Shown one piece after another: positions 62,263 through 64,000 of a stretch of 64,000 bases of DNA. The notes under the pieces are model-generated. The model saw only the letters and a program-made list of their open reading frames with translations, did no database searches and had not been told where the DNA came from. Location of the stretch: assembly GCA_029863125.1 (NCBI GenBank), contig JAOTWB010000003.1, positions 1 to 64,000 on the forward strand, in the 5' to 3' direction. Origin of the DNA: Gammaproteobacteria bacterium. Lineage in GTDB: Bacteria; Pseudomonadota; Gammaproteobacteria; Steroidobacterales; Woeseiaceae. The position numbers were made by a program, and so were the translations under genes. The stretch's first letter is position 1. Every line of letters begins with the position of its first letter.

Positions 62263-64000
62263 GTGGTGGCAAGTTCGAAGCGTGAAACACTGGGTTTTCA
62301 GACAGAGGTACGTCAGCTGCTCAAGCTGATGATCCACTCCCTGTACAGCAACAAGGAGATCTTTCTCCGCGAGCTGATATCAAACGCATCTGACGCGGCG
62401 GATAAGCTGCGGTTCGAAGCGCTTGCTGATCCCGAGCTGCTCGACGGCGAGACGGATTTGTCGATTCGCATCGAAGTGGACAAGGACAAGCAGCAGCTTT
62501 CGATCATCGACAATGGTATTGGTATGTCTCGCGATGAGCTCGTCGACAACCTGGGCACCATTGCCCGTTCTGGAACCGCTGAGTTTCTTGCGCAGATGAC
62601 CGGCGACAGAAAGCACGACGCGCAGCTGATTGGCCAGTTCGGCGTCGGTTTCTACTCGAGCTTCATCGTCGCCGATAAGGTCACAGTCGAAACTCGCCGC
62701 GCCGGCCTGTCGGCGAATGAGGCTGTTCTCTGGGAATCTGATGGACAGGGCGAGTTTTCTGTCGAAGACATCGAACGCGCCGAGCGCGGCACGAAAGTGA
62801 CCCTGCATCTCAAGGACGAGCAAAAAGAATTTAGCGAGCCGCTTCGCATCGAAACATTAGTTCGGAAATATTCTGACCACATCGGATTCCCGGTGTCGCT
62901 ACGGGTCGTCGGCGCCGACGACAAAGAGGCAAGGATCGTCAATTCCGCGACCGCCCTTTGGACTCGATCGCGCAGCGATGTCAGTGACGACGAATACAAG
63001 GAATTCTACAAATATCTGACGCATGATTTCGTGGATCCGCTAGCGTGGAGCCATAACCGCGTGGAAGGCAAGAGGGAATATACGAGCCTCCTGTACATCC
63101 CGTCGGCGGCCCCGTTCGACCTGTGGAATCGTGAAGCGCCGAGGGGATTGAAACTCTACGTGCAGCGCGTGTTCATCATGGACGATGCGGAACAATTCCT
63201 GCCGCTGTACCTGAGATTCGTCAAAGGCGTCGTGGATTCATCCGACCTGCCGCTCAATGTTTCGCGCGAGTTATTGCAGCAAAACGCGGATCTTGCCGCG
63301 ATGCGTGGCGCGTTGACGCGCCGCGTGTTGGGCATGCTGGAAAAAATGGCATCCAGTGAAGCGGACGACTACCAGACAGTCTGGCGCGAGTTCGGACAGG
63401 TTCTCAAAGAAGGCATCGTCGAAGACCATGCAAACAAAGATAAGCTCGCGAGGCTGCTGCGTTTCGCATCGACTCATAACGATAGTGATGCACAGGACCA
63501 ATCGCTCGAAGATTACGTCGGGAGGGCCGCACCTGATCAGGACAAGATTTATTTCATCCTGGCCGAAAACTACGCGACGGCTGTCGCCAGCCCGCACCTG
63601 GAGCAGCTGCGAAAGCGCGGTATCGAAGTGCTGCTGCTGGTCGATCGCATTGATCCATGGCTGGTTGACGGTCTGGCCGAGTTTGACGGCAAGGCGCTCG
63701 TGGATGTTGCGAAGTCGGCGCTGGAGCTGCCCGACAGTGCAGACGCGGCGTCCCAGGACGAAATCAATGAGCAATACAAGTCACTTCTCGACAAAACCAG
63801 GAAGGTCCTCGGCGAGCGGGTGGAGGCCGTTAACGTCAGTCGTCGTTTGGTCGAATCACCGGCATGTGTCGTCGCCGCCGAAAACGATCTCAATCCGCAG
63901 CTGCGGCGTATGCTGGAAGCAAGCGGGCAAAAGGTTCCCCAGTCCAAGCCGATTCTCGAGATAAACGTGGAACATCCGCTCGTCAAACGCCTGTCGGCGG
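62263..64000 (+). CDS. htpG: Chaperone HtpG (Hsp90 family), 3' end cut by window
   Basis: ATP-dependent bacterial Hsp90. I start it at the GTG at 62263, which has a perfect AGGAGG eight bases upstream; the GTG directly after it is possible. 579 residues are visible of an expected 620-640. Diagnostic segments: [44 protein letters not shown] (quoted in pieces: [26 protein letters not shown]), ATP-site DNGIGMS and [10 protein letters not shown], middle-domain [11 protein letters not shown] and [11 protein letters not shown]. It is downstream of a sigma-32 promoter and not part of an operon within the window. Confidence 0.97.
   Translation, partial: MVASSKRETLGFQTEVRQLLKLMIHSLYSNKEIFLRELISNASDAADKLRFEALADPELLDGETDLSIRIEVDKDKQQLSIIDNGIGMSRDELVDNLGTIARSGTAEFLAQMTGDRKHDAQLIGQFGVGFYSSFIVADKVTVETRRAGLSANEAVLWESDGQGEFSVEDIERAERGTKVTLHLKDEQKEFSEPLRIETLVRKYSDHIGFPVSLRVVGADDKEARIVNSATALWTRSRSDVSDDEYKEFYKYLTHDFVDPLAWSHNRVEGKREYTSLLYIPSAAPFDLWNREAPRGLKLYVQRVFIMDDAEQFLPLYLRFVKGVVDSSDLPLNVSRELLQQNADLAAMRGALTRRVLGMLEKMASSEADDYQTVWREFGQVLKEGIVEDHANKDKLARLLRFASTHNDSDAQDQSLEDYVGRAAPDQDKIYFILAENYATAVASPHLEQLRKRGIEVLLLVDRIDPWLVDGLAEFDGKALVDVAKSALELPDSADAASQDEINEQYKSLLDKTRKVLGERVEAVNVSRRLVESPACVVAAENDLNPQLRRMLEASGQKVPQSKPILEINVEHPLVKRLSA

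Noticed and set aside
1-64000. CRISPR arrays, insertion sequences, prophage genes, tRNA or rRNA
   Set aside because: I looked for repeat-spacer patterns, transposase motifs, inverted terminal repeats, tRNA T-loop sequence and rRNA blocks and found none.

Overview
The window is a stretch of a Gram-negative, probably gammaproteobacterial, chromosome. LPS-core genes (HldD, a GT9 heptosyltransferase, a KdkA-type Kdo kinase, an LpxL-type acyltransferase), CysB/CysK, GlnE, PpnN, HtpG with a sigma-32-like promoter and a PBP4-type DacB all fit that placement. Gene density is very high, with many 1-30 nt overlaps and several GTG/TTG starts. I see no IS elements, prophage, CRISPR array, rRNA or tRNA. 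No gap between genes exceeds 300 bases.

Left part (1-28.5 kb): a minus-strand RND efflux operon with two lipoprotein adaptors and two different RND pumps sits behind a perfect 10-bp inverted repeat. Next come a FAD-linked oxidase and a plus-strand run: PLD-family protein, YpfJ-type metallopeptidase, Ser/Thr dehydratase, amidohydrolase, CBS protein, Tat-exported dienelactone hydrolase, TPR protein and TonB-C protein. Facing it are a class II aldolase coupled to mtnA, then folD. After that come an acyltransferase with an Imm10-like gene, a GIY-YIG protein, a coupled DUF819/metallo-beta-lactamase pair, a NERD protein, an orphan ABC ATPase, a MATE exporter, a 50-residue membrane protein and a lipoprotein dienelactone hydrolase.

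Middle (29-43 kb): the most interesting locus is a compact sigma-54 module at 29.3-31.8 kb. A PAS-PAS-AAA+ enhancer-binding protein has three 16-bp palindromic boxes directly upstream. Divergent from it is a near-perfect -24/-12 promoter driving a 95-residue exported helical protein, whose transcript would end in a strongly folded GC-rich segment with a terminator. Downstream lie a TVP38 membrane protein, dacB, an SH3-domain protein, divergent cysB/cysK, a GGDEF-EAL protein, a flavodoxin-like protein, glnE and a zf-CHCC protein.

Right part (43-64 kb): a lipopolysaccharide region runs from hldD to lpxL. It contains a tightly overlapping minus-strand operon (short RmlD-like reductase, C-methyltransferase, rfbA, rfbC, rfbB) that looks like a pathway to a C-methylated 6-deoxy sugar, together with glycosyltransferases and two further methyltransferases. 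Cell-wall genes follow (an exported AstE-like protein, a LysM lytic transglycosylase, an L,D-transpeptidase), then ppnN, three small genes and htpG, which runs off the window.
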